DNA of 35,182 nt from Actinophytocola sp. (GTDB taxonomy: Bacteria; Actinomycetota; Actinomycetes; Mycobacteriales; Pseudonocardiaceae): positions 1-35,182 of the forward strand of contig WHUD01000035.1 in NCBI GenBank assembly GCA_009377385.1, read 5' to 3'. A program made the translations under genes and the position numbers. Every line of letters begins with the position of its first letter. The stretch's first letter is position 1. This document shows, one piece after another, positions 1-6,928 of the stretch. The notes below the pieces were generated by a model, which saw only the letters and a program-made list of their open reading frames with translations, was not told where the DNA came from and made no database searches.

Positions 1-368
1 AACTGCTCGCGCAGCGTGCGGACTTGCGTCGCGATGTCACTGAGTTGTGCGTCGATGTCGTCGAGCCAGGCGATTGCCTGGTTGACGTCCGCGACGCCTG
101 CTGGCGAATGCTTGCCGCTCTCGCGGCACCGCTGGTCGTGTTTAGCAAGCATCTCGTGCTCGTCGTGTGCCCACTGCATCAGCTCGCCGAGGTCTGCGAC
201 GGTCCGGTTCGTGATCGTCACCGGTGGCGCGGACGCGACGCTGATCGCGATGGACAGGTGACCGTCGACCTCGATCACGCCGACACGGATCGGGACAATC
301 TTGTCGTCGTCGACCCGAGTGCCGTGCTCGTCCCAGTGCGCGCGCCATTCAAAACCCGGCTCGATCAT
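1..368 (-). CDS. Unrecognised element protein, partial (C-terminus lies beyond the left edge)
   Basis: The frame is open from an ATG at 368 down to base 1 with no stop, giving at least 122 residues. AGGGAG lies about 7 nt upstream. The ATG overlaps the TGA of the upstream gene (ATGA at 368-365), so the two are translationally coupled. The protein starts MIEPGFEWRAHW. Residues ~24-50 alternate hydrophobic residues in a beta-like pattern (VPIRVGVIEV, HLSIAISV). A helical, acidic part follows (LGELMQWAHDEHEML), then a final amphipathic segment with DDIDAQLSDIATQ. I recognise no domain. Composition and coupling show a real gene, probably element cargo or a helper of its partner. Function unknown. 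Confidence 0.72.
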   Translation of the reverse strand, partial: MIEPGFEWRAHWDEHGTRVDDDKIVPIRVGVIEVDGHLSIAISVASAPPVTITNRTVADLGELMQWAHDEHEMLAKHDQRCRESGKHSPAGVADVNQAIAWLDDIDAQLSDIATQVRTLREQ

Positions 369-769
369 GGGCGTCTCCCTTCTCGGGCCGCCCGGCCGTC
401 TGGGCTTACGACATCGGCCGCGTCACGGCAGCGGCCGGCCCCGACGACCGTGTTGAGCCAGCGACCAATGGCACCTTCGCGGTGCTGATCAGCGCGCTTG
501 CGGGAACGATCTGATTCAGCAGCCAAGGGAGCGCACTGCGGGCAGGGTGCGCCGGGTGGCTGGAGCATGGAGCCGGGGATGACCATGTGGCCGCACACTG
601 CGGAGAAGCGTCCTGCGTGCGTAAACACACCGTGCGCGAGTTCCTCCTGGATCACGGCGTGGTCGAGATCATCGGTGCCACATCTGATCCAGGTCAGGAG
701 TCGAACGTCGCACCGAGCTGGCGAGTTCATCGTCGTCATGTCGTCCTTGCTCGTCTCGATTCCGGTCAT
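365..769 (-). CDS. Small Cys/His-containing protein of unknown function
   Basis: First gene of a minus-strand pair, 134 aa if it starts at the ATG at 769. A start at the ATG at 739 (MTTMNSPARC) is equally possible and has AAGGA just upstream. The middle has CGHMVIPGSMLQPPGAPCPQC, i.e. C-x-H followed by C-x2-C about 18 residues later. This resembles a small zinc-binding knuckle seen in many uncharacterised short actinomycete proteins (family recollection, not searched). The C-terminus is Arg-rich. The gene diverges from the HTH-Nudix gene at 901; the 131-nt gap holds two copies of the GAAATCAGCT motif. CATAAC (rc of 785-790) could be its -10 box, which would make its mRNA nearly leaderless. 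Function unknown. Confidence 0.6.
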   Translation of the reverse strand: MTGIETSKDDMTTMNSPARCDVRLLTWIRCGTDDLDHAVIQEELAHGVFTHAGRFSAVCGHMVIPGSMLQPPGAPCPQCAPLAAESDRSRKRADQHREGAIGRWLNTVVGAGRCRDAADVVSPDGRAAREGRRP

Positions 770-792
770 GCATGACTCGGATGAGTTATGCT

Positions 793-802
793 GAAATCAG
801 CT
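793..802 (+). promoter_or_regulatory. GAAATCAGCT motif, copy 1 (candidate operator)
   Basis: Perfect decamer preceded by GCT, in the divergent promoter region between the minus-strand pair (769) and the HTH-Nudix gene (901). It sits next to a possible minus-strand -10 (CATAAC, 790-785). The same decamer recurs at 871 and 5051. Confidence 0.6.
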
Positions 803-870
803 TGGATGACGCGCCTGGTGGGTGACATGACAGCAGCATGACGGCGTGACGACGTAACCACGACGAGGAC

Positions 871-880
871 GAAATCAGCT
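871..880 (+). promoter_or_regulatory. GAAATCAGCT motif, copy 2 (candidate operator)
   Basis: Perfect decamer, same orientation as copy 1 and 78 bp from it. It ends 20 nt before the GTG start at 901 and just upstream of the GGGAGG ribosome-binding site (889-894). Binding here could affect transcription or early elongation of the HTH-Nudix gene. Confidence 0.6.
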
Positions 881-900
881 CACTTGCTGGGAGGGTGTCG

Positions 901-2472
901 GTGTTTCGGACCGTGTTGGAGCAGAAGATCCGAGAGCGTCGGCAGACGTTTGAGGAGTTCGCCGAGTACGCTGAGGAGTTCGCTCGCGAGCACGGGCACC
1001 CGGGAACGCTGAGCCCGCGCCATCTGCAGCGGTTGGTTGCCGGTCGCGGCCCGAAGGGCCAGCCTCTCGGATCGGTCCGGCCGGCGACCGCGCGGCTGTT
1101 GGAGTCCATCTTCGATGTGAGTGTCGGTGAACTGTTGGCGGCTCCGGATCCGACACCGGGCGTGGTTCAGCCGGATTTCCGAACCATGTACGGGCCCGAC
1201 CTGACGAGGGCATGTGCCTGGTTGGACGAGCACGCCGGGTGGGCTGGTGAGACGAGTCGACGGGAAGTCGGGTCCAGGCTCGCGCGACTGCGTCAGGGTG
1301 AGGTGCTGGACCGGCAGATGCGGCGGGCCAAGATCGGCCGGAGCCGGGTGGTGGAGGCTCTCCGGGATTACTACCGCACCGATGCCGCGTCAGAGTATGA
1401 CCTGTATCGAGTGCGGTGTTCCGGCCGCGACATTGCGACCAGTGTTATCTCGCGGCTGGAGTGGCTCGACCTCGCCTGTCCGCTCACGCCGGAAACGGAT
1501 CGGCTAGCGCTGGTTGATATCGCGCACGATGACGTGTGTCGGCTCGATCCACGGTGTGCGGTGGACCGGCTCGCGGAGACGGCCGCGCTCGATGTACGCA
1601 TCGCGAACGCTCCAATCTATCGGCTGATGAGTATCGACACTGGCCGACTCGCTATAGCAGGCTCCGTCGGCATGAGCTCGTTTCTCGAGTACGCGCTGAG
1701 CGCCGACGTGCTGGAAGGCGAGCTGCTGGATGCGATCACCGCCAGTACGGACACGGTTCCGGGTGCGCTACGGATGCGTGATGCGTGCCTACCTGATCTC
1801 GCGTCGGTGTTGTCGCTCTCCGAGCGGCTCTGCGCCGGTGGCGTGGTGGCGCTGTGCGCCATCGCCCGACCAGGCGACCCGTACCGGGGCGGCCGGGATT
1901 ATGCGCTATTGGTGCAGGAGCGGTCGGGGGAGGTGCTCAATGCGTCGCGCACGCTCGCGGTGATCCCGAAGGGATTTCACCAGCCGCTGACCGATGTCCG
2001 TGCCGATGCGCGAATTGGCGCGACGTTGTCGCGGGAGATGGACGAGGAGCTGTTCGGGCGTGTGGAGGTCGACAGCACGTGTGGCGATCACCGGTCTGCG
2101 GTACCGATGCATCCGGCGCGGCTGTCCGAACCGTTGCGGTGGCTGACAGACGATTCGCAGCGGATGCGCATGGAGTGCACGGGATTCGGGCTGAACCTGG
2201 TGAGCGGGAACTACGAGTTCGCCTGTCTTGTCGTGATCGAGGACGAGGACTTCTGGTGTCGCTACGGCGGCGACATCGAGGCCAACTGGGAAGCGAGCGG
2301 ACTTCGCCTGTACTCCAGCCTGGACCACGATCTGCTGACCGAGTTGCTCGCGGACGAGTCCTGGAGTAACGAGGGGCTGTTCGCGTTCGCGCAGGGCTTG
2401 GCCCGGTTGAGCGAGATCGGCGGTGGCCGGGTGGACTCGCCGCTCAGGAAGCGGATGGCCAGCGCACCGTGA
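901..2472 (+). CDS. HTH - Nudix-like regulator/effector, paralogue A
   Basis: 523 aa from the GTG at 901, chosen because GGGAGG (889-894) is 6 nt upstream; the GTG at 895 would be too close to it. Residues ~1-80 look like an actinobacterial XRE-type helix-turn-helix (LSPRHLQRLVAGR, then RPATARLLESIF). Residues ~95-280 are a helical/beta middle region. Residues ~300-395 resemble a Nudix fold: DYALLVQERSGEVLN, PKGFHQPLTDVRAD, then REMDEELFG at ~378-386, which keeps the RE..EE core but is offset from the canonical Nudix box. The tail carries ECTGFGLN, YEFACLVVIEDE and RYGGDIEANWE. The protein is a full-length paralogue of the product of 2794-4368 except for the HTH. Nudix enzymes hydrolyse nucleoside diphosphate derivatives and occur in AICEs (Pif of pSAM2), but activity here is inferred. 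The end overlaps the cupin gene by 29 bp, convergently. Confidence 0.8.
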   Translation: MFRTVLEQKIRERRQTFEEFAEYAEEFAREHGHPGTLSPRHLQRLVAGRGPKGQPLGSVRPATARLLESIFDVSVGELLAAPDPTPGVVQPDFRTMYGPDLTRACAWLDEHAGWAGETSRREVGSRLARLRQGEVLDRQMRRAKIGRSRVVEALRDYYRTDAASEYDLYRVRCSGRDIATSVISRLEWLDLACPLTPETDRLALVDIAHDDVCRLDPRCAVDRLAETAALDVRIANAPIYRLMSIDTGRLAIAGSVGMSSFLEYALSADVLEGELLDAITASTDTVPGALRMRDACLPDLASVLSLSERLCAGGVVALCAIARPGDPYRGGRDYALLVQERSGEVLNASRTLAVIPKGFHQPLTDVRADARIGATLSREMDEELFGRVEVDSTCGDHRSAVPMHPARLSEPLRWLTDDSQRMRMECTGFGLNLVSGNYEFACLVVIEDEDFWCRYGGDIEANWEASGLRLYSSLDHDLLTELLADESWSNEGLFAFAQGLARLSEIGGGRVDSPLRKRMASAP

Positions 2473-2809
2473 TGACGACGGAGTCGTCGAGCGCTTCCCA
2501 AGTGTGGTCGATTCCAGGCCCCCACATGACGTAGTCGCCTTGCCGACTCATGGTCACGGTGCCTTCGGTGAGATGGAGACGAAACTCACCTTCGACGAGC
2601 AGCAGCAGCGTGGTTCGCTGGTCGTCGGATGTCCACTCCGGACGTGTGTCGCCTGCGGGGTGGATACCCCACTTCACCTCGACGTCCTTGGTCGAGCGCA
2701 CCCCCTGCGAGGGGTCGATGAAGTGTCCGATCAGCCAGCCACGGGTGTCGCCCGTGTCGTCAGCGGCGTTGCCCTGGCACCAGTTGCGCGCCACTACCGT
2801 ACCGTCCAT
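2444..2809 (-). CDS. Small cupin-domain protein
   Basis: 121 aa. The ATG at 2809 lies 16 nt inside the end of the upstream HTH-Nudix gene, so the two form a coupled operon. The sequence fits a single-domain cupin: a beta-rich core LLLLVEGEFRLHL and a second cupin motif GDYVMWGPGIDH (G-D...PG..H) near the C-terminus. The first motif is weak, with one His (WGIHPAG). Metal binding is possible but not complete by eye. Cupins range from enzymes to ligand sensors; the fusion-like coupling to a regulator suggests a sensor or partner of the HTH-Nudix protein (inference). The 3' end overlaps the convergent gene ending at 2472. Confidence 0.75.
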   Translation of the reverse strand: MDGTVVARNWCQGNAADDTGDTRGWLIGHFIDPSQGVRSTKDVEVKWGIHPAGDTRPEWTSDDQRTTLLLLVEGEFRLHLTEGTVTMSRQGDYVMWGPGIDHTWEALDDSVVITVRWPSAS

Positions 2810-4368
2810 TCGATCGCCGGTAGGTTCACCCGTTGTCCGCCCATTTCCCGCAGTCGTCGCAGCCCCTGAAGCAGCGCGAATAGCCCTTCGTTGCTCCAGG
2901 CTACGTCATGCACCAGATCGGCCAGGTCCTCACCGTCGAGGCTGGAGAATTGGCGCAACGTGTTCGCTTCCCAGTTCGCTTTGATGTCTCCGCCATAGCG
3001 TGACCAGAACTCCTCGTCCTCGATCACGATGAGGCTGGCGAACTCGAAGTTACCGCTGACCGCGTTCAGCCCGAATCCGGTGCATTCCATTCGCCAGCGG
3101 TCCGGGTCGGCCATGAGCCATCGCATGGGTTCGGACAGCCGACTGGGATGCATTGGGTCGGCGCGACGCTGGTCGGTGACGGTGTTGTCGACGTCCTCGC
3201 GACCAAACAGCTCTTCTTCCATCTCCCGCCGCAGGGTCGCGCCGATCTGCGCGTCGGCGCGCACGTCGGCCATCGGCTGGTGGAATCCCTTCGGCAGCAC
3301 CGCCAACCGTCGCGCCGCGTTGACGACGTTGCCCGATCGCTCCTGGACGAGCAGGACGTAGTCCGCATCGCCACGATGGGGGTCGGCGGGCCGGGCGAAG
3401 GCGCACAGCGCGAGCGTGCCGCCAGCGCAGAGCCTGCCGGAGAGATCGACGATCGTGGCGGCATCCGGCAGGTAGCGATCCCGCAGCGGCAGCACACCAC
3501 GCTCGGCGGGCATGCCGGTGGCGAGGGCGTCGATCAGTTCGCCTTCGAGAAGGTCCATAGTCAGGGCATAGCCGACGAAGCTCGTGACGTCGACCGATCC
3601 GCCGATCGAGCCCCGGCTCACGTCGACGTCGACGAGCCGGAACAGCGGCATGTCGACGAGCCGGGTGTCCGTCACGAGGGTCTCGGCGAGCCGCTGGAGG
3701 GCGCGATCGGCGGCGTGCTCGTCCAAGGAGACGGCCGTGCTCACGCCTGTCCGCGCGATGGCGAGCCGGTCATGGCGCGGTACCAGCGGGCAGCGAAGGT
3801 CCAGCCAGTCGTCCCTGGTCAGGATGCTGGTCGCGGTTTCGGTCTGTGAGCCATAGCGGGCGGTGTACCAGCCGTGTCCCGGCGCGCTGCGGTAGTAGCC
3901 ATGCAAGGCGTCCGCGACACTGCGTTGATCGACGCGGGCGCGGCGCTGCGATCGATCGTGCAGCGCGCGGACGTCCAAGCGCGCTATCCGGGATGCGACG
4001 TCTCGCCGGGCCGTCCCGGGTTCCTGCTGTGCGTGCTGGTCGAGCCATTCGAGAGCGGTGGCGATACCCGGATCGGCGGCGAGCCGAAGCTCGGCAGATG
4101 AGTTCTCCGCGGACTGCTCCGCATCAGCGTCGTTCTGTTCTCCCACGAGCCTTGCGAACCGCTCCCGTGCGGCATCCGGCGCCTGCGCCAGTGCCGTGTC
4201 CAGCAATTGCTGCATCTCCGGTTTCGGTCGCAGGTCTGGTTTCTGATGCCAGGCGGCGACGGTGCGCACGCCAATTCCCAGATGTTCTGCGAACGATTCA
4301 TTGCTCATCCGCAATGCCGACTGCAGCGCACTCGCGGTTCGGCCAGTCCACCCGGTCGTCAAATCCAT
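2794..4368 (-). CDS. HTH - Nudix-like regulator/effector, paralogue B
   Basis: 524 aa from the ATG at 4368 (a TTG at 4371 is less likely). The N-terminus is a clear XRE-like helix-turn-helix: MSNESFAEHLGIGVRTVAAWHQ, residues ~22-43. The remainder matches paralogue A end to end. Shared blocks include EWLDQHA, ADALHGYYR, DLLEGELIDAL, RLCAGGTLALCAFARP, DYVLLVQERSGNV, PKGFHQPMADVRAD, REMEEELFG, MRWLMADP, RMECTGFGLN, IVIEDEEFW, RYGGDIKANWEAN and WSNEGLFAL. Only the DNA-binding end differs, so the two copies probably read different sites but share an effector domain (inference). The gene is followed by the cupin gene with a 16-nt overlap. A 148-nt, comparatively AT-rich promoter region separates it from the XRE gene upstream and holds a relaxed GAAATCA copy. 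Confidence 0.8.
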   Translation of the reverse strand: MDLTTGWTGRTASALQSALRMSNESFAEHLGIGVRTVAAWHQKPDLRPKPEMQQLLDTALAQAPDAARERFARLVGEQNDADAEQSAENSSAELRLAADPGIATALEWLDQHAQQEPGTARRDVASRIARLDVRALHDRSQRRARVDQRSVADALHGYYRSAPGHGWYTARYGSQTETATSILTRDDWLDLRCPLVPRHDRLAIARTGVSTAVSLDEHAADRALQRLAETLVTDTRLVDMPLFRLVDVDVSRGSIGGSVDVTSFVGYALTMDLLEGELIDALATGMPAERGVLPLRDRYLPDAATIVDLSGRLCAGGTLALCAFARPADPHRGDADYVLLVQERSGNVVNAARRLAVLPKGFHQPMADVRADAQIGATLRREMEEELFGREDVDNTVTDQRRADPMHPSRLSEPMRWLMADPDRWRMECTGFGLNAVSGNFEFASLIVIEDEEFWSRYGGDIKANWEANTLRQFSSLDGEDLADLVHDVAWSNEGLFALLQGLRRLREMGGQRVNLPAIEWTVR

Positions 4369-4480
4369 CAATCACCGTTCCGAAAAAGCGAAATGCACGA
4401 GACACGCACTGTTGTTGCATCGAACCTGCACTGCAAACGCATGGGATCGATCGCAATTCCAGGCTGCAATTGTTGTCATG

Positions 4481-4490
4481 GAAATCAAGC
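4481..4490 (+). promoter_or_regulatory. Relaxed GAAATCA motif upstream of paralogue B
   Basis: GAAATCAAGC shares the first seven bases with GAAATCAGCT. It lies 113 nt upstream of the minus-strand start at 4368, in an AT-rich stretch containing two GCAATT words. Weaker than the other copies; listed because it is again intergenic and inside the element. Confidence 0.3.
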
Positions 4491-4516
4491 CAGCCTTCAG
4501 TTGCCGCAGCGCGGCG

Positions 4517-4915
4517 CTACGACGTCGAACGGACATGCTCAATGACTGTGGCCAGGTCCACCTTGAGCTCGTCCAGGCGTTCCGTGATCTCAGCGAGCCG
4601 GTGCTCCAGAGCATCCATCCGAGCCGACAGCAGTCCGCTGCGGTCGGTGGTCGCCGGATCGAGCGCGGGCGGTGTCCGGCCATGCAACACGGCGTCGAGA
4701 TGCTGCGGGTGCCAGCCGAGAGCGACCGACAACGACTCCAGCGTCCGCGGGCTACGGCGACGCTCAACGGTGTGGTGCTGGATCTCGCGCACGATCGCCT
4801 GCGAGACACCCGAGCGCCTGGCGAGTTCGCGCTGCCGCCAGCCCAGCTCGGTCACCCGCTCATTAATCGCCTGGGCGACCGCCGCCCAATCCTCCGGCAT
4901 CCATTCCTCCGCCAC
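4517..4915 (-). CDS. XRE-family repressor, candidate immunity/transfer regulator
   Basis: 132 aa from a GTG at 4915 (GGAG 9 nt upstream), or 127 aa from the ATG at 4900, which has GGAGG 5 nt upstream. The N-terminal half is a lambda-repressor-like helix-turn-helix: TELGWRQRELARRSGVSQ with recognition helix AIVREIQHH, residues ~22-47, then LESLSVALGW. The C-terminal third is a predicted coiled coil (ARMDALEHRLAEITERLDELK) suited to dimerisation. The gene diverges from the excisionase/transfer operon at 5099. This is the position of a repressor that keeps an integrated element silent, as KorSA does in pSAM2 (analogy, not homology). The GAAATCAGCT sites at 5031 and 5051 lie in the shared promoter region and are its most obvious candidate operators. 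Confidence 0.82.
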   Translation of the reverse strand: MAEEWMPEDWAAVAQAINERVTELGWRQRELARRSGVSQAIVREIQHHTVERRRSPRTLESLSVALGWHPQHLDAVLHGRTPPALDPATTDRSGLLSARMDALEHRLAEITERLDELKVDLATVIEHVRSTS

Positions 4916-5030
4916 TACCTATTTCTCCGCGCTCCGCCGTGCTGCCGAGGTTAGTAGCTCGCCGCCATTTCGCGACGTGACACGGCGCTATTCGGGCAGC
5001 GGTTCAACAACGCCGCGCGTCATGTGCGCT

Positions 5031-5040
5031 GAAATCAATA
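5031..5040 (+). promoter_or_regulatory. Relaxed GAAATCA motif, tandem partner of the 5051 site
   Basis: GAAATCAATA preceded by GCT, exactly as at 793. It starts 20 bp (about two helical turns) before the perfect copy at 5051, so two dimers could bind on the same face. Confidence 0.45.
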
Positions 5041-5050
5041 ATTAACAGTC

Positions 5051-5065
5051 GAAATCAGCTATAAC
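5051..5065 (+). promoter_or_regulatory. GAAATCAGCT motif abutting a -10 box (transfer-operon promoter)
   Basis: The perfect decamer (5051-5060) runs directly into TATAAC (5060-5065), a good -10 hexamer for the operon starting at 5099. No matching -35 is visible; TTAACA at 5042 is too close. A protein bound to the decamer would occlude the spacer of this promoter. Confidence 0.6.
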
Positions 5066-5098
5066 ATCGTTCAGTCTTTGATTCAGGAGAAATCTTCG

Positions 5099-5380
5099 AT
5101 GGGTACCTCTGTGCCTGACGCCGGTCGGCCGGCGTTCTACACCGTGAAGGAGACCGCAGAGATCCTGCGGGTCGATGCCGCGACGCTGTACCGGGCGATC
5201 AGGGAGGACGCCTTCCCGGCGGTGCGGCTGCGCACGCGCTATGTCATTCCCGCTGCGGCGCTGGACGCGCTGATCGCCGAGGTCGCCGAGTCCGGCGGCG
5301 TGGTGGATCTGGCGCGGTTCGTCGCCGAGCGCCGCATGATGCGCGACGCCGCTCGCCAGTCTGGGGGTGGGTGGCGATGA
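5099..5380 (+). CDS. xis: Excisionase-like DNA-binding protein
   Basis: 93 aa from the ATG at 5099, chosen because AGGAGA (5085-5090) is 8 nt upstream; a TTG at 5078 lacks such a site. Residues ~13-55 form a compact winged helix of the excisionase/MerR type: YTVKETAEILRVDAATLYRAI, then AFPAVRLRTRYVIPAAALDAL. The tail is helical and basic. Excisionases bind next to the attachment site and turn the integrase toward excision. As first gene of the transfer operon it would couple excision to transfer. It overlaps the WhiB gene by 4 nt (ATGA). A plain transcriptional regulator is possible, since the two families share the fold; position favours Xis. Confidence 0.8.
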   Translation: MGTSVPDAGRPAFYTVKETAEILRVDAATLYRAIREDAFPAVRLRTRYVIPAAALDALIAEVAESGGVVDLARFVAERRMMRDAARQSGGGWR

Positions 5381-5760
5381 CCGGCTACGACTACGACGCC
5401 ATCGTCGACCGTCTGCACCGGCTGCGGAATGTGCCGGACGACGTGTTGTGGACCGTCGTCACTCGGGACGGGCTGTGTTTCTGGGCGTTCGACCGCCGCG
5501 ACATCCCGCTGCTGTGGGGTGTGGATGAGCCGGATCGGGCGCTGGCCGAGTTCCTGTGTGCTGGCTGCCCGGTCATGGACGACTGCCTCGAACTAGAGCT
5601 GCGCAAGGCCGGCCCCGACACCATCGGTGTGTGGGGCGCGATGGCCGAGCAACACCGGCGCGAGCTCTACCCCCGCTGGCAAGAAACGCGCGGCGGGTAT
5701 CGGGTGTGGCAACGGCGCCACCCCAACCGGCAGCGTCGGTGGGGAGGTGAGGACGAGTGA
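5377..5760 (+). CDS. WhiB-family iron-sulfur regulator carried by the element
   Basis: 127 aa from the ATG at 5377, which overlaps the TGA of xis; a GTG at 5371 adds two residues. The four cluster ligands are present: Cys34 (GLCFW), then C61-x2-C64-x5-C70 (LCAGCPVMDDC). The G[VI]WG turn follows at 84-87 (GVWGAM), then a basic C-terminal tail rich in Arg and Trp (RGGYRVWQRRHPNRQRRW). WhiB proteins bind a 4Fe-4S cluster and act with the primary sigma factor as redox- or NO-responsive regulators (family knowledge). In this operon it may tune transfer genes or host transcription (inference). Confidence 0.9.
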   Translation: MTGYDYDAIVDRLHRLRNVPDDVLWTVVTRDGLCFWAFDRRDIPLLWGVDEPDRALAEFLCAGCPVMDDCLELELRKAGPDTIGVWGAMAEQHRRELYPRWQETRGGYRVWQRRHPNRQRRWGGEDE

Positions 5761-6089
5761 CGATCGCCGTCACACCGACCCAGGTGCTCACCGCGGTGGG
5801 TGTGCTGCTCGCGCTCGCGCTGGTGTGGCGGGCGCGCAGCCGCCGGGCTCGCCGCGCCGCGGACGCCACCCGGGCCGGTGTCCGCGTGGTGTCGCTGGCC
5901 GGACGCGTCATCATCACCGCTGCACTGCTGGTGGGCGTGCAGTGGGTGGTGATCACCCACCCCACCGGCAACCCCGCCCTGCTGCTGGTCCTGCTCGCTC
6001 TGCCGGACCTGCTCGCCGCCTCCGTGCTCACCCGCGCGTTGACCGTCACCACCACGGACGCCCTGCACCGGGGTGGTGGCCGCCGATGA
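5757..6089 (+). CDS. Small membrane protein of the transfer operon (Spd-like position)
   Basis: 110 aa from a GTG that overlaps the WhiB stop (GTGA). GGGGAGG is about 9 nt upstream. Three hydrophobic segments are visible, near residues 8-24, 42-63 and 70-88; a basic patch (RARSRRARRAAD) between the first two suggests a cytoplasmic loop. No catalytic motif. In AICEs and Streptomyces plasmids, small hydrophobic Spd proteins beside traB help spread the element within the recipient mycelium. This assignment rests on context only. Confidence 0.7.
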   Translation: MTIAVTPTQVLTAVGVLLALALVWRARSRRARRAADATRAGVRVVSLAGRVIITAALLVGVQWVVITHPTGNPALLLVLLALPDLLAASVLTRALTVTTTDALHRGGGRR

Positions 6090-6928
6090 CCCAGCCCGGT
6101 AGTGCGAGCGATGCGACGTCGAGGCGGGCGCAGCGGTTGGCACGGGAGGCGGCCGAGGCCGCCGAACTGCGGGCGTATCAGACCCACCCGGACGTGGTGG
6201 CACTGCGCGTCGAACACGTCCGGGCGCAGGTGGATCGGATGTGCTGGGCCGGGATCGGACTCGGGCTGGCGTTCACCATGACCAACGTCGAAACCTTCGC
6301 CGCCGCCGGTGCGCCCGCGTGGTCGCTGCCGTGGCTGACGGCGTGGCTGCTGGATCCGATGGTGTCGCTGGTGTTGCTGGCCATCTTGCGGGCCGAGCAG
6401 ACCACCGCCCGCTACCGGGTGCGCACCGGAGGCTGGGTGCGGGCCGCGAAGTGGTTCACCCTGGGTGCGACGTATGTCATGAACACCTGGGCGTCGTACA
6501 CCGCGGGCAGCCTGTCGGGCATCGTGCTGCACTCGGTGCCACCGCTGGTGGTGTTCGTCGCCGCCGAAGCGGTCACCGATCTGCGGGACAAGCTGACCGA
6601 GGCCGTCACGGTCGCGTTCACCGACACCGCCCACCGCCTCCACAACACCGACAGCATCAACGGCGCCGACGATGACGGAGCTGCGACGGCGCGGTCGTCC
6701 GCGAAACGCTCCGGGCCGCGGCGGCCTCGCATGCGTCGGAAGTACTTCCACGACTACCTCGCCGAAGCACGCCACGCATGGTCGCCGGGCGTGGAGGTGA
6801 GCCCGGCGTGGGTTCGCGAGGTCACGGGCTGCTCCCGTGGGCTGTCGTCACGGCTCGCGAGCACCCTGACCGCCGAACTCAATTCGGCCTCCGATGGATC
6901 GCGCTCCGGGGGTGGTGAGCGGTCATGA
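6086..6928 (+). CDS. DUF2637/SpdA-like membrane protein
   Basis: 280 aa; the ATG overlaps the upstream stop (ATGA). The N-terminus is Ala/Arg-rich and helical, followed by four hydrophobic segments near 53-70, 80-101, 122-140 and 145-162. A polar linker comes next, then a folded basic tail with KYFHDYLAEARHAWSPGVEVSPAWVREVTGCSRGLSS (positions ~220-257), which looks like a winged-helix element. This layout matches the DUF2637-type proteins that precede FtsK/TraB genes in actinomycete integrative elements (recognition by layout, moderate certainty). Likely role: membrane partner in intramycelial spread or a TraB accessory. It overlaps traB by 4 nt. Confidence 0.75.
   Translation: MTQPGSASDATSRRAQRLAREAAEAAELRAYQTHPDVVALRVEHVRAQVDRMCWAGIGLGLAFTMTNVETFAAAGAPAWSLPWLTAWLLDPMVSLVLLAILRAEQTTARYRVRTGGWVRAAKWFTLGATYVMNTWASYTAGSLSGIVLHSVPPLVVFVAAEAVTDLRDKLTEAVTVAFTDTAHRLHNTDSINGADDDGAATARSSAKRSGPRRPRMRRKYFHDYLAEARHAWSPGVEVSPAWVREVTGCSRGLSSRLASTLTAELNSASDGSRSGGGERS

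Noticed and set aside
24..488. 154-codon plus-strand frame at the left edge
   Set aside because: It is antisense to the two coupled minus-strand genes, which have a ribosome site and an ATGA overlap.
4429..4438. TCGAACCTGC, identical to part of the tRNA-Arg T arm, as a possible second attachment site
   Set aside because: Only 10 bp match, in a sequence common to all tRNA T arms. A tRNA-derived attachment core would extend further, and the element's genes continue to the left of it.
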